Assembly: GCF_002506515.1 (NCBI RefSeq)
Contig: NZ_DAXS01000026.1
Span: forward strand, 5,783 to 20,158
Direction: 5' to 3'
Source: Caldivirga sp. UBA161
Lineage (GTDB): Archaea; Thermoproteota; Thermoprotei; Thermoproteales; Thermocladiaceae
DNA length: 14,376 bases
The translations under genes and the position numbers were made by a program. Numbering within the stretch: the stretch's first letter is position 1; every line of letters starts with the position of its first letter. Below are positions 6,801-12,214 of this stretch, in pieces. The notes under the pieces are model-generated. The model saw only the letters and a list, made by a program, of their open reading frames with translations, ran no database searches and was not told where the DNA came from.

Positions 6801-7791
6801 CGTTATCCTGGTCAACAATATACGCTATTACGGCGGCTAGGGGTAGTGCTGGGTTAGCCACGTAAAGCGTTATATTAGCCTTAGGCGCAATGGCGTGTGC
6901 AGCCTCAACATCGAGGCTTATCTCATAAGCCCAACCATTATAAACACCCAAGTTGGGATTATAGGGGCCTATGGGTATTATATTGAAGCCAGGTGGATTA
7001 GGTAAACCAGTCGCATTATCAAACTGCATTAGTTGGCTAACGATATAGGGATCACCGAAGAAGTCAATAATACCTATTGTGTAGTTTTGACCGTAATAAC
7101 CCATTCTATATAATGCAGTTGCATTATAGGCTCCCTGAAGCACCGTAGGCCAATAGGCCTCAATTGGGTAAGTTAAGTTAACGCTACCATTAGCATAATC
7201 CCTTATAAGATTGTTTAACTCACCGCCAGTTATTAAAAAGGGGGGATGTTCAAGTAGAAGCATTGTTATGTTTGATGAATAAATCATTACATTACTTAAC
7301 TTAGGCTCCCCATAGGACTCATAGAAGCTTACTGAACCATTACTGTAAACAGCATACCTTAAGCCTAAGTACCTCTCAACAGAGCTAACGTTACCCTCAG
7401 CAACAATTATGGAGTCAGCTGCAGTAAATAATATTCTGAAGCCGTGGTCCTTAAGGAAAGCTGTAACGTTATTATACTCATTAATTGGGTAGAAGAGTGA
7501 AGCGACTTGCGCCTTACTTAGAAAGTGATGATACATTGGTGAGCCTGGATTTGATATTAATTCAACATAATGGTAAAGCAGGTTTACATTCCTAAGTGGA
7601 ACATATATTGTTACTATGACGTTAGTATTATTACTAAGTGAACCAGTGTAAGTGTAGCCGCTTAATGATGGATTATTTAACTGCATGTTGATGGATGAAC
7701 CATGGGCAATCAGTGAAATACCAATGTAGGTTAAAATAAAAACTAAGGCTAAGTACGTTACCTTAAACCCACTTACACGAATCATAGGCAT
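3826..7791 (-). CDS. Secreted, membrane-anchored S53 peptidase (sedolisin/kumamolisin family) with large C-terminal region
   Basis: A 1321-residue acid serine-carboxyl peptidase. Order: signal peptide (about 10-30); activation pro-domain (about 55-190) with the hallmark SNPGSPMYHHFLSKAQV; S53 catalytic domain (about 215-580); beta-rich region (about 585-1055); a short-period Asn/Ile repeat (about 1068-1135); an Ig-like domain (about 1158-1246) after a PPPP hinge; a likely coiled-coil (1248-1290); and a C-terminal transmembrane helix (about 1291-1313). Catalytic residues are E290 and D294 (E-x3-D), oxyanion D380 in AASGD, and nucleophile S498 in GGTSAAAP. The side-chain Asp ligands of the family's calcium site appear replaced (P542, N558). 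Many NxS/T sequons suit a glycosylated surface protein. It probably digests extracellular protein in acid. The TATA position fits ATG 7785 slightly better than ATG 7791. Confidence 0.93.
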   Translation of the reverse strand: MPMIRVSGFKVTYLALVFILTYIGISLIAHGSSINMQLNNPSLSGYTYTGSLSNNTNVIVTIYVPLRNVNLLYHYVELISNPGSPMYHHFLSKAQVASLFYPINEYNNVTAFLKDHGFRILFTAADSIIVAEGNVSSVERYLGLRYAVYSNGSVSFYESYGEPKLSNVMIYSSNITMLLLEHPPFLITGGELNNLIRDYANGSVNLTYPIEAYWPTVLQGAYNATALYRMGYYGQNYTIGIIDFFGDPYIVSQLMQFDNATGLPNPPGFNIIPIGPYNPNLGVYNGWAYEISLDVEAAHAIAPKANITLYVANPALPLAAVIAYIVDQDNVNVVSQSFGFPESILSMVNGPVFYFNVFLTDEYYALGSVEGITFTAASGDGGGAGYSNGPVGAVIYPSTSPYVTAVGGTATYVQLPNGSYYQTAWSSYGFIPLDENLGGSTGGVSIIEPKPWYQLGIATPESYPFGRMVPDIAMDASPYPGLLIIGPSNTLLITGGTSAAAPLLAGLLTLIMDYVHSSLGLINPVLYSIANNINEYGKAIVPITFGYNIPWAAHYGYNMVTGLGTINAGYFAEAFSALSNQSGSGLSITVNVFNYSGYQQRQYYPGEKIIISASIMVNSTQIVTSGNFSAVIEDSWGNVTVIPLRFTQFLGWSATVTLPSNASGILMVMVYGNYHNLTGYGFTTVYSGYYAQFLEPLTFMPLYSKLGIWIAVNLTDTYGSFPINITNLTALIYYYNYVNNSYVPVGNVTLRPQVMSQGFSSSYLFIGKLPSDAPMGNLLIRLTNAFGFVAFINGIMMQSMYVLPPVVAQPGSTAAGGSVVIMGYPIPPLNLGQESVGTGTYVFYNVLYGSNITAFLMGSNGKVISRANVYFNPSVGAYYGVLKVPQNVTPGFYLIALNSSYDSYTLNSTITGSYFAQIYVSNGYSKPLIRVSSLYAAEGQVVTIYANITYPNGTEVKYGMYSAVVYPISLSSIYPTLSQLFEAPLWYNPKLNLWVGNVTLPSQFSLGSLTYLEGNMYFSSPYGILVTGISADGFPTPSNLLTQSTFYVLPYTLISGQLINNMRAYHLALVNDTLINGVYVNDILINDTLIGNVTLINCNASNITILNSNAVVMLSNINSINAINSTIELFTSKVNELSLVFSRYINENSVVKYIHPPPPVIVINYPSSNANLTGLVMVNFTVMGNDVSNVVLYLNGNELASYSGNGTFTYMLNTGNYPDGTYELTITATQADGLLRSVTVTVNIENGLLALNNRLNAVNQFVNNSIGKLSNELSSNMTLIYSEFNRLNNNLLIMDILLLVALALSSAALSWFLASRQHNHL
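4522..4583. repeat. 17-bp direct repeat inside the S53 peptidase gene
   Basis: The 17-bp word TATTAATGTATCATTAA occurs at 4522-4538 and again at 4567-4583, exactly 45 bp (15 codons) apart. It encodes the repeated NDTLI unit at residues about 1071-1090. A shorter related word starts near 4628. It reflects internal duplication in a low-complexity, possibly beta-solenoid segment. Confidence 0.7.
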
Positions 7792-7808
7792 AGTATATAC
7801 TTAACTGC

Positions 7809-7816
7809 TTAATAAA
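7809..7816 (-). promoter_or_regulatory. TATA box for the S53 peptidase gene
   Basis: Minus-strand TTTATTAA, centred about 27 nt before ATG 7785 and about 21 nt before ATG 7791. A perfect 10-bp palindrome AGTATATACT (7792-7801) sits between this box and the start codon and could be a regulator site or chance. Confidence 0.45.
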
Positions 7817-7944
7817 CGTGTCTTCCCCGGCATATTTACGGTAAATCATCTTAAGGCATGCAGATTATGTTTAAGGAATTAATACCAGTTCATAGTGCTT
7901 CACCATTAAGCAACTGCTCTTAACCGCAGGTAATGGGTGGGAAG

Positions 7945-7952
7945 TTTAATAA
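7945..7952 (+). promoter_or_regulatory. TATA box for the acidic hypothetical gene
   Basis: TTTAATAA is centred about 27 nt before GTG 7976 and 21 nt before TTG 7970, so it favours GTG 7976 as a leaderless start. Confidence 0.5.
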
Positions 7953-7975
7953 ATTCCCTAACTTAAGGTTTGCCT

Positions 7976-8482
7976 GTGTTTAATTTTAAGCAAATAAGGC
8001 TTGGTCTGGAGGAATGGAAGAGGCTTGAGAATGAGCTTAAGAGAATTGGGGAATCCGAGAAGCTTGAATTAGTGTTAAATATGGTTATGGTGCCGACCAC
8101 TGAGGAGGATAGTGGAAATGAGGAGGGGGAAGAAGCTGAGGAGCATCAACATACGGCTCCACCTGAGTTCACTGAGGATTTAAGCAAGCTTGTTGATGAA
8201 ATAAAGAGTGAATATAATGCTAATGCTGATTACCACTCCCATGGTGATCATGGGGAACTCATGATTGCATTAAACGCAGATGGCGGCAGCATACCAAGCA
8301 TTGTGAGGGGTATAATTGAGGAGGCTAGGAACTGCGAATCATGTATGATTCACAGTATTGATGGGGAGGTTCATCTAGGTGATGATGTTTCAGCTATAAT
8401 GTTCGGTGACTCCTATAAGTTAACAGTAATATTACCTGGCCAGGATGGGAGGAGGCTAGTGATAATGGAGTTAAACACTTGA
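7976..8482 (+). CDS. Hypothetical acidic protein with His cluster and CxxC
   Basis: I do not recognise this 168-residue soluble protein. It has three parts: an N-terminal helical segment (about residues 4-40); a strongly acidic, low-complexity linker (about 42-60) ending in HQH; and a C-terminal alpha/beta domain (about 65-168). The last contains a histidine-rich YHSHGDHG run, a CESC motif and two terminal beta strands. The His cluster together with CxxC could bind a metal, but this is inference. GTG 7976 is preferred over TTG 7970 on TATA spacing, costing two residues. No signal peptide or membrane segment is visible. It overlaps the convergent DUF131 gene by 12 bp and is transcribed divergently from the peptidase. 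Confidence 0.8.
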   Translation: MFNFKQIRLGLEEWKRLENELKRIGESEKLELVLNMVMVPTTEEDSGNEEGEEAEEHQHTAPPEFTEDLSKLVDEIKSEYNANADYHSHGDHGELMIALNADGGSIPSIVRGIIEEARNCESCMIHSIDGEVHLGDDVSAIMFGDSYKLTVILPGQDGRRLVIMELNT

Positions 8483-8746
8483 TTGCATTAACTTTCTGCG
8501 GTAAAGTAAAGTAATGGCGTACAGTATTATCATTATTATAAATACCGCAACCATTACCCATGATAGTGCCGTTATGATTGAGGGCTTGTTTCCAATAACT
8601 ATGGCTATTGGTATTGGGAAGACTAATACAGCCCCACCCCAAGTTACTCCAGTGGGCTGAGTGGTTAATGCCAGCAGGATTATTGCAATTAATGGAATTA
8701 ATACAGCAATGATTACTAGTAGTAACCCAACTTGGTGTAGCCTCAT
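8471..8746 (-). CDS. DUF131 (TIGR00304-like) membrane protein, distal paralogue
   Basis: A 91-residue protein with two membrane helices (about 7-28 and 58-82) flanking a short beta-like segment. The segment VFPIPIAIVIG (42-52) is a divergent form of the DUF131 signature GPIPIIFG seen in its upstream neighbour. The C-terminus is basic (YRRK). TTG 8758 and GTG 8755 are possible starts, but ATG 8746 is preferred. It lies just after the upstream stop codon (8748-8750), has a GGTG Shine-Dalgarno-like stretch about 7 nt before it, and starts right before the first helix. It is therefore probably co-transcribed with, and translated internally from, the upstream DUF131 gene's message. Function is unknown. 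Confidence 0.75.
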   Translation of the reverse strand: MRLHQVGLLLVIIAVLIPLIAIILLALTTQPTGVTWGGAVLVFPIPIAIVIGNKPSIITALSWVMVAVFIIMIILYAITLLYRRKLMQSSV

Positions 8747-8747
8747 G

Positions 8748-9020
8748 TTAAACACCAATGAGTGGTACGATTACCAGTAGGATGAATATTATTACGGCTA
8801 CTATGGTTAATGCAATAGCCCACTTAATGATTGATGAATCATTACCGAAAATTATGGGTATTGGCCCTATAATAACAACACCCCCATACTTCCCCTTACC
8901 TTCATCCTCCCCCTTATCACTCCTTGCTGAGTCCAATATCATAAGTACTACACCTACTACCGCAAGTATGAATGCCACTAGGATACTTATTATTAATGCA
9001 TCAGCAGCGTTAATGATCAT
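8748..9020 (-). CDS. DUF131 (TIGR00304-like) membrane protein, proximal paralogue
   Basis: A 90-residue archaeal membrane protein. Helix 1 (about 7-29) is followed by a charged loop (SARSDKGEDEGKGK, 31-44), then the family's hallmark GGVVIIGPIPIIFGND (46-61), and helix 2 (about 65-87). The family is widespread in archaea, often as adjacent paralogues, and has no assigned function. It is first in a two-gene operon with the following DUF131 gene. ATG at 9020 is preceded by a strong TATA box 27 nt upstream, so a leaderless message is expected. The promoter region (87 bp) is shared divergently with the gene at 9108. Confidence 0.85.
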   Translation of the reverse strand: MIINAADALIISILVAFILAVVGVVLMILDSARSDKGEDEGKGKYGGVVIIGPIPIIFGNDSSIIKWAIALTIVAVIIFILLVIVPLIGV

Positions 9021-9043
9021 ACAATCCTAAGGCCATTAACCCC

Positions 9044-9051
9044 TATATAAA
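9044..9051 (-). promoter_or_regulatory. TATA box for the DUF131 operon
   Basis: Minus-strand TTTATATA is centred about 27 nt before ATG 9020. It is one of the best TATA matches in the window. Confidence 0.65.
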
Positions 9052-9077
9052 GCTTTCCCAAGGTTACACAGTGAAAC

Positions 9078-9086
9078 ATTAATTAA
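9078..9086 (+). promoter_or_regulatory. TATA-like box for the gene at 9108
   Basis: ATTAATTAA is centred 26 nt before ATG 9108, as expected for a leaderless message. Confidence 0.5.
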
Positions 9087-9107
9087 CCCGGCTTAGGCGC
9101 GGTAATT

Positions 9108-9554
9108 ATGTCATCAGACTACACAGTAGTTTACGAAACTGAAGTTGAGGTGCCTGTAAGGTTTAGTAAGGATACTCCCGAGGAGGCTAGGTTAAGGAGG
9201 CTAGAGAGGTGGCCTAGGGAAGCTGGTTTAACTCAACCACTTGGTGAGGGGGGTTCATTCACTAATATGGTTAAGGAGTACTCAAGCACCTATGATTTAC
9301 AGCCTGGTGAGAGGAAGTGGAGTATTGAGAAGAGTGGTGATAAGTTAATTGTTTCAATGAGGTGGGGCCTACTTAAGAATGGAGTAGAGAAGGGCCATGC
9401 CGACATTAATGGGGAAATACCCTTAACACCGGCTGAGGAGTCTGGGGCATTAGTTTACACCATTAAATTAAAGTATAGTATATCAGTTAGTAATGATATT
9501 TTATCAGAGAAGGCTACAAGCGACTTAAGTGGTTTTGGGGAAATCAACTTCTAA
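9108..9554 (+). CDS. Conserved-looking hypothetical protein
   Basis: I do not recognise this 148-residue protein. It has no membrane segment or signal peptide. The N-terminus reads as a beta strand (YTVVYETEVEVPV), followed by a charged helical stretch (EEARLRRLERWPREAG) and then alternating polar/hydrophobic strands (KWSIEKSGDKLIVSMRWG; ALVYTIKLKYSISVS). This suggests a small, mostly beta cytosolic protein. Codon use matches neighbours and the start is supported by a TATA box at leaderless distance, so the gene is probably real. Its last 11 bp overlap the end of the convergent agmatinase gene. No functional inference is justified from context. Confidence 0.75.
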   Translation: MSSDYTVVYETEVEVPVRFSKDTPEEARLRRLERWPREAGLTQPLGEGGSFTNMVKEYSSTYDLQPGERKWSIEKSGDKLIVSMRWGLLKNGVEKGHADINGEIPLTPAEESGALVYTIKLKYSISVSNDILSEKATSDLSGFGEINF

Positions 9555-10461
9555 CCTGCCTGCAATTAATACTCCATAGGTAAAGATTCATTAAGTCAAC
9601 CATGAGTTTAGCAACAAGTGATGCAGTTATGTTACTTACATCGTTAGGCGGCGAGTATTCAACAATATCAATAGCCGCTAACCTACTGGCAATTAGGGGC
9701 ATTACAACTTCAAGAGCCTTATAAATAGTCATGTACCCCACTCCCCCTGCTTCCGGATTACCCACGCCTGGGGCTACTGATGGGTCAAACACATCAATGT
9801 CAATTGATAGGTGAATTGGACCATTAGTATCATTAATGATTTTAAGTAGGTCATGTAATTGAGAATACTTTATCATCGATAACTCCACTGAGTCTAGGAG
9901 TACACTATTTAACCCCCTAGCGTAATTTAACTCCTCCTCATCAAAGCCCCTAAAGCCTAAATTAACGTAAAGGCTTGGCTTAACCTCATTATTCAGTATT
10001 CTCGCGAAGGTTGCATGGCTTAATCCCTGGCCAATGGGCCACTCACTCCTGAGATCTAGGTGTGCGTCAAATTGAATGAAGGCGCCCAATTCATTGAACT
10101 TATCCCTTATAGCCCTAGCCACAGCCAACGATATTGTGTGTTCCCCACCTACATTAATTAAAAGCCCCTTACCAAGTAGTTCATTGGCGATGCTCCTTAT
10201 TCTATTCAGGTTAAAGTTAACGTCACCTTGATGAAGGTTAACGTCACCCAAGTCATTCAATTCACTCAACGGCTCATATCCAAGCCACTCCGTTGGTGAG
10301 GCCTCAAGGTAGGGTGTTATTTGCCTCAGGACCATGGGGGCGAACCTTGTCCCAGGTTTGAAGCTTAGTGTATCCTCCATGGGTACGCCAAGTATCATTA
10401 TTCTACCATTACCTTTACTGACGCCGAACATTGGGTTAACTGGTTCATGAACATGCAGCAT
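9544..10461 (-). CDS. speB: Agmatinase-family ureohydrolase
   Basis: A 305-residue binuclear manganese ureohydrolase of the arginase/agmatinase family. All six expected metal ligands are visible: H108 (GGEHT), D132, H134 and D136 (FDAHLD), and D221 and D223 (SIDIDVFDP). The substrate-side SHA (148-150) and the APG.G.PEAGG loop (230-240, with N235 where Thr is usual) are also present, as is the VEYSPPND motif near the end. In crenarchaea this enzyme most likely hydrolyses agmatine to putrescine and urea, after an arginine decarboxylase, in polyamine synthesis; arginase or guanidinobutyrase specificity cannot be excluded by eye. ATG 10461 has a TATA-like element 26 nt upstream. It is divergent from the Cdc45-like gene with an 85-bp shared promoter region. 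Confidence 0.93.
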   Translation of the reverse strand: MLHVHEPVNPMFGVSKGNGRIMILGVPMEDTLSFKPGTRFAPMVLRQITPYLEASPTEWLGYEPLSELNDLGDVNLHQGDVNFNLNRIRSIANELLGKGLLINVGGEHTISLAVARAIRDKFNELGAFIQFDAHLDLRSEWPIGQGLSHATFARILNNEVKPSLYVNLGFRGFDEEELNYARGLNSVLLDSVELSMIKYSQLHDLLKIINDTNGPIHLSIDIDVFDPSVAPGVGNPEAGGVGYMTIYKALEVVMPLIASRLAAIDIVEYSPPNDVSNITASLVAKLMVDLMNLYLWSINCRQVRS

Positions 10462-10483
10462 TATTGAGGCTGAGGGTTCAGGG

Positions 10484-10491
10484 TTTATGTA
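10484..10491 (-). promoter_or_regulatory. TATA-like box for the agmatinase gene
   Basis: Minus-strand TACATAAA, a weak match, centred 26 nt before ATG 10461. Confidence 0.4.
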
Positions 10492-10515
10492 GTTACCGCG
10501 GCTTCACCCTGAAGG

Positions 10516-10523
10516 CTTTATGG
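10516..10523 (+). promoter_or_regulatory. TATA-like box for the Cdc45/RecJ-like gene
   Basis: CTTTATGG is a weak match centred 27 nt before GTG 10547. The distance fits the leaderless pattern of the neighbours. Confidence 0.4.
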
Positions 10524-10546
10524 TAATTGAGTAATTAGTAGCGTGG

Positions 10547-11680
10547 GTGAGTGTATTAAAAGGGTTCTTACGCATTACTGCTGTGAGGAATTATAGGAGT
10601 TTAGCCGTTATTGAGCCAATCATTAGGATGGATAAGCCACTGCTTATTGTAGCCTTCCCATCAACCTACAATGTAATATTAGCCTTAGCAGTATTCTTAA
10701 TCAGGTATAACCTTGGTTTAGAAACGCACCTAACCTTTGCAGGCTCAATTAATGAGGATAGGGTTGTTAAGTTAACTCAAAAATATGAATCAACAATATT
10801 AATAGGCCTTGAGAATAATGCACAGCAATCACCTCAAGGAAACGTAATAAGCATGAATCATGTTGCAGGATCACAATCAATGCAGTTAATTAACCCAACC
10901 CTAATAGGGCCATTAAGTAATTGGCCTCAAGTATCGAGAATACTGTACTTGATATACATGGTTGGTTTAGCAATTGATGAATATGGCCCAGGTACCATGG
11001 ACTTATTAAACGCCATGATTAGTGACGGCTTAATTAAGGTTAAGAACTCGCCAATACCACTTGACCTAAGTAATGATCCTGCTGATTCCCTTTCATTAAG
11101 CCTATGGCCAATAATTCTCGATGAAAAGGATCTTAATTTGAAAAGCCCTGAGGGGTTAATGGAGTCCTTAATTAGCGTTAGCTTAAGAAGAGGATTCATG
11201 GGTTCATACATTGATTATCTACTTATGAATGCCCCCTATATTATGAACCTAAATGCAGCATTAGCTTACTTAACAATTGAATCACTCCTATGGAGTACAG
11301 TGGCTAGGGATGATGGGTTTCAAGTACCTTTAATAGACTTTAAGCTACTTAATAATATAATATTGGGTAAGTTCAGTGAGACTGCAGATAGGGTTAAGGC
11401 CTATGTTAATGAGGTTAAGTCCAGGTTAATGGCAATAATTGGGGAATTAGGTAAAGAGAAGTTAGTTACTTATGATATTAAGCCAAGTAATTTAGCGCTA
11501 ATGACTAGGCTATGTCAAGTATTAAGCTTCCATAGGTTTAGGAATTCTATTAGATTAACGTTAGCTTACGATTCATTAACACTGGTATGTGTACCTAATC
11601 CTAATATTGAAGTATCAATGAGTAATGCGGTATCATTTAATAAAACACTTAAGTTTATGTTAATAACAATTAAGGATTAG
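10547..11680 (+). CDS. Catalytically degenerate DHH-family protein, probably Cdc45/RecJ-like
   Basis: A 377-residue protein whose first 120 residues have the layout of a DHH phosphoesterase (RecJ/Cdc45 superfamily) with the catalytic residues gone. PLLIVAFPSTYNVILALAVF (31-50) sits where motif I (H-x-D-x-D-G) is expected, ILIGLE (84-89) replaces the motif with the second Asp, and VISMNHVAGS (100-109) replaces DHH. The following LINPTLIG (114-121) retains the NP that typically follows DHH. The rest is helical with a short beta-rich end (336-358) where a DHHA1-like domain would lie. In archaea such inactive proteins associate with GINS and MCM as Cdc45 counterparts; assignment here is inference from motif order. 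GTG 10547 fits the TATA-like box. No replication gene is adjacent. Confidence 0.6.
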   Translation: MSVLKGFLRITAVRNYRSLAVIEPIIRMDKPLLIVAFPSTYNVILALAVFLIRYNLGLETHLTFAGSINEDRVVKLTQKYESTILIGLENNAQQSPQGNVISMNHVAGSQSMQLINPTLIGPLSNWPQVSRILYLIYMVGLAIDEYGPGTMDLLNAMISDGLIKVKNSPIPLDLSNDPADSLSLSLWPIILDEKDLNLKSPEGLMESLISVSLRRGFMGSYIDYLLMNAPYIMNLNAALAYLTIESLLWSTVARDDGFQVPLIDFKLLNNIILGKFSETADRVKAYVNEVKSRLMAIIGELGKEKLVTYDIKPSNLALMTRLCQVLSFHRFRNSIRLTLAYDSLTLVCVPNPNIEVSMSNAVSFNKTLKFMLITIKD

Positions 11681-11718
11681 GACTAATCATATTAATATTA
11701 ATTATTACCACGGAAACA

Positions 11719-11726
11719 CTTATAAA
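11719..11726 (+). promoter_or_regulatory. TATA box for the small membrane protein gene
   Basis: CTTATAAA is centred 26 nt before ATG 11749. It overlaps the edge of a 14-bp palindrome. Confidence 0.65.
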
Positions 11727-11738
11727 TGCATATGCATT
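11725..11738. promoter_or_regulatory. 14-bp perfect palindrome between TATA box and start (candidate operator)
   Basis: AATGCATATGCATT is a perfect inverted repeat of 7+7 bp with no spacer. It lies between the TATA box (11719-11726) and the predicted transcription start at 11749. A dimeric repressor bound there would block transcription initiation. There is no direct evidence of binding. Confidence 0.4.
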
Positions 11739-11748
11739 AGGTTAAGTA

Positions 11749-12048
11749 ATGATTGGGGTTTCGCTACTTAATGCAGCAGTATCGGTACTAATAGTATTTG
11801 TAATAGGCCTCATTGCAGGATTCCTTGTGAGGAAACTAATAGTAGCAGCCATAGTGATAGCTGCAGTGGTATTATTCATAATGCTACTTGGTATAGTATC
11901 ACCAAGCGGTATGTCGGCACTGGTTAAGGTAATAGGATTCTCAATAGGGGCAGCGGCATTCCTCTCAGCCTTATTGCTTAGCCTAGGGCCAATAATGATA
12001 ATAATATTCCTAGTAGGTTTCATAATTGGTTTCCTAGCCTCTAGGTGA
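11749..12048 (+). CDS. Small hydrophobic membrane protein
   Basis: A 99-residue protein that is nearly all membrane helix. There are four apparent hydrophobic spans (about residues 7-27, 29-49, 58-78 and 80-97), with a lone basic pair (RK) after the first and a short SPSG turn in the middle. No family is recognised. GFLVRK and GFLASR near the ends of the two halves hint at a weak two-fold internal similarity. Start ATG 11749 is well supported by a TATA box 26 nt upstream; the region between holds a 14-bp palindrome that may regulate it. The next downstream element is a guide RNA on the opposite strand, so the gene is probably monocistronic. Confidence 0.75.
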   Translation: MIGVSLLNAAVSVLIVFVIGLIAGFLVRKLIVAAIVIAAVVLFIMLLGIVSPSGMSALVKVIGFSIGAAAFLSALLLSLGPIMIIIFLVGFIIGFLASR

Positions 12049-12065
12049 TTAGGGTTTAGTTAATG

Positions 12066-12121
12066 CTATCAGGATTGGAGTTACTCATCACTGCTTCACG
12101 TGGGGTGAAGTCTCATCACCA
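12066..12121 (-). ncRNA. C/D box sRNA (rRNA 2'-O-methylation guide)
   Basis: Read on the minus strand: C box GTGATGA (12119-12113), 13-nt guide (12112-12100), D' box GTGA (12099-12096, one mismatch from CTGA), 4-nt spacer, C' box GTGATGA (12091-12085), 12-nt guide (12084-12073), D box CTGA (12072-12069). This is the architecture and size (51 nt from C to D) of archaeal C/D sRNAs, which recruit L7Ae, Nop5 and fibrillarin. The D' guide GACTTCACCCCAC is complementary over its whole length to GUGGGGUGAAGUC. The core GGGGUGAAGUC is near-universal in 16S rRNA beside the decoding site (E. coli about 1486-1496). The N+5 rule would place the methyl group on the G equivalent to E. coli 1488, if the D' register is right. 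I cannot assign the D guide's target. A TATA box lies at the right distance. Confidence 0.85.
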
Positions 12122-12139
12122 CTGTAATTCCAGTTAAGG

Positions 12140-12147
12140 CTTTAAAA
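12140..12147 (-). promoter_or_regulatory. TATA box for the C/D box sRNA
   Basis: Minus-strand TTTTAAAG is centred about 25 nt before the C box, placing the RNA 5' end at or just before position 12119. Confidence 0.55.
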
Positions 12148-12183
12148 CGTTAATTTCAGGATTTATTCACTTAATAAAAAGGT

Positions 12184-12191
12184 ATTTAAAT
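12184..12191 (+). promoter_or_regulatory. TATA box for the DsrE-like gene
   Basis: ATTTAAAT is centred 27 nt before ATG 12215 but only about 18 nt before GTG 12206. It decides the start in favour of the ATG. Confidence 0.6.
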
Positions 12192-12214
12192 GGTTTAAAA
12201 TAAAGGTGCAAAAC

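Noticed and set aside
8758..9030. 90-codon plus-strand open frame opposite the DUF131 gene
   Set aside because: The minus-strand frame has two membrane helices and the DUF131 signature; the plus-strand protein is a Met/Ile/Thr-rich antisense artefact.
11742..12023. 93-codon minus-strand open frame opposite the small membrane protein
   Set aside because: The plus-strand frame has a strong leaderless TATA box and coherent membrane helices; the minus frame has neither.
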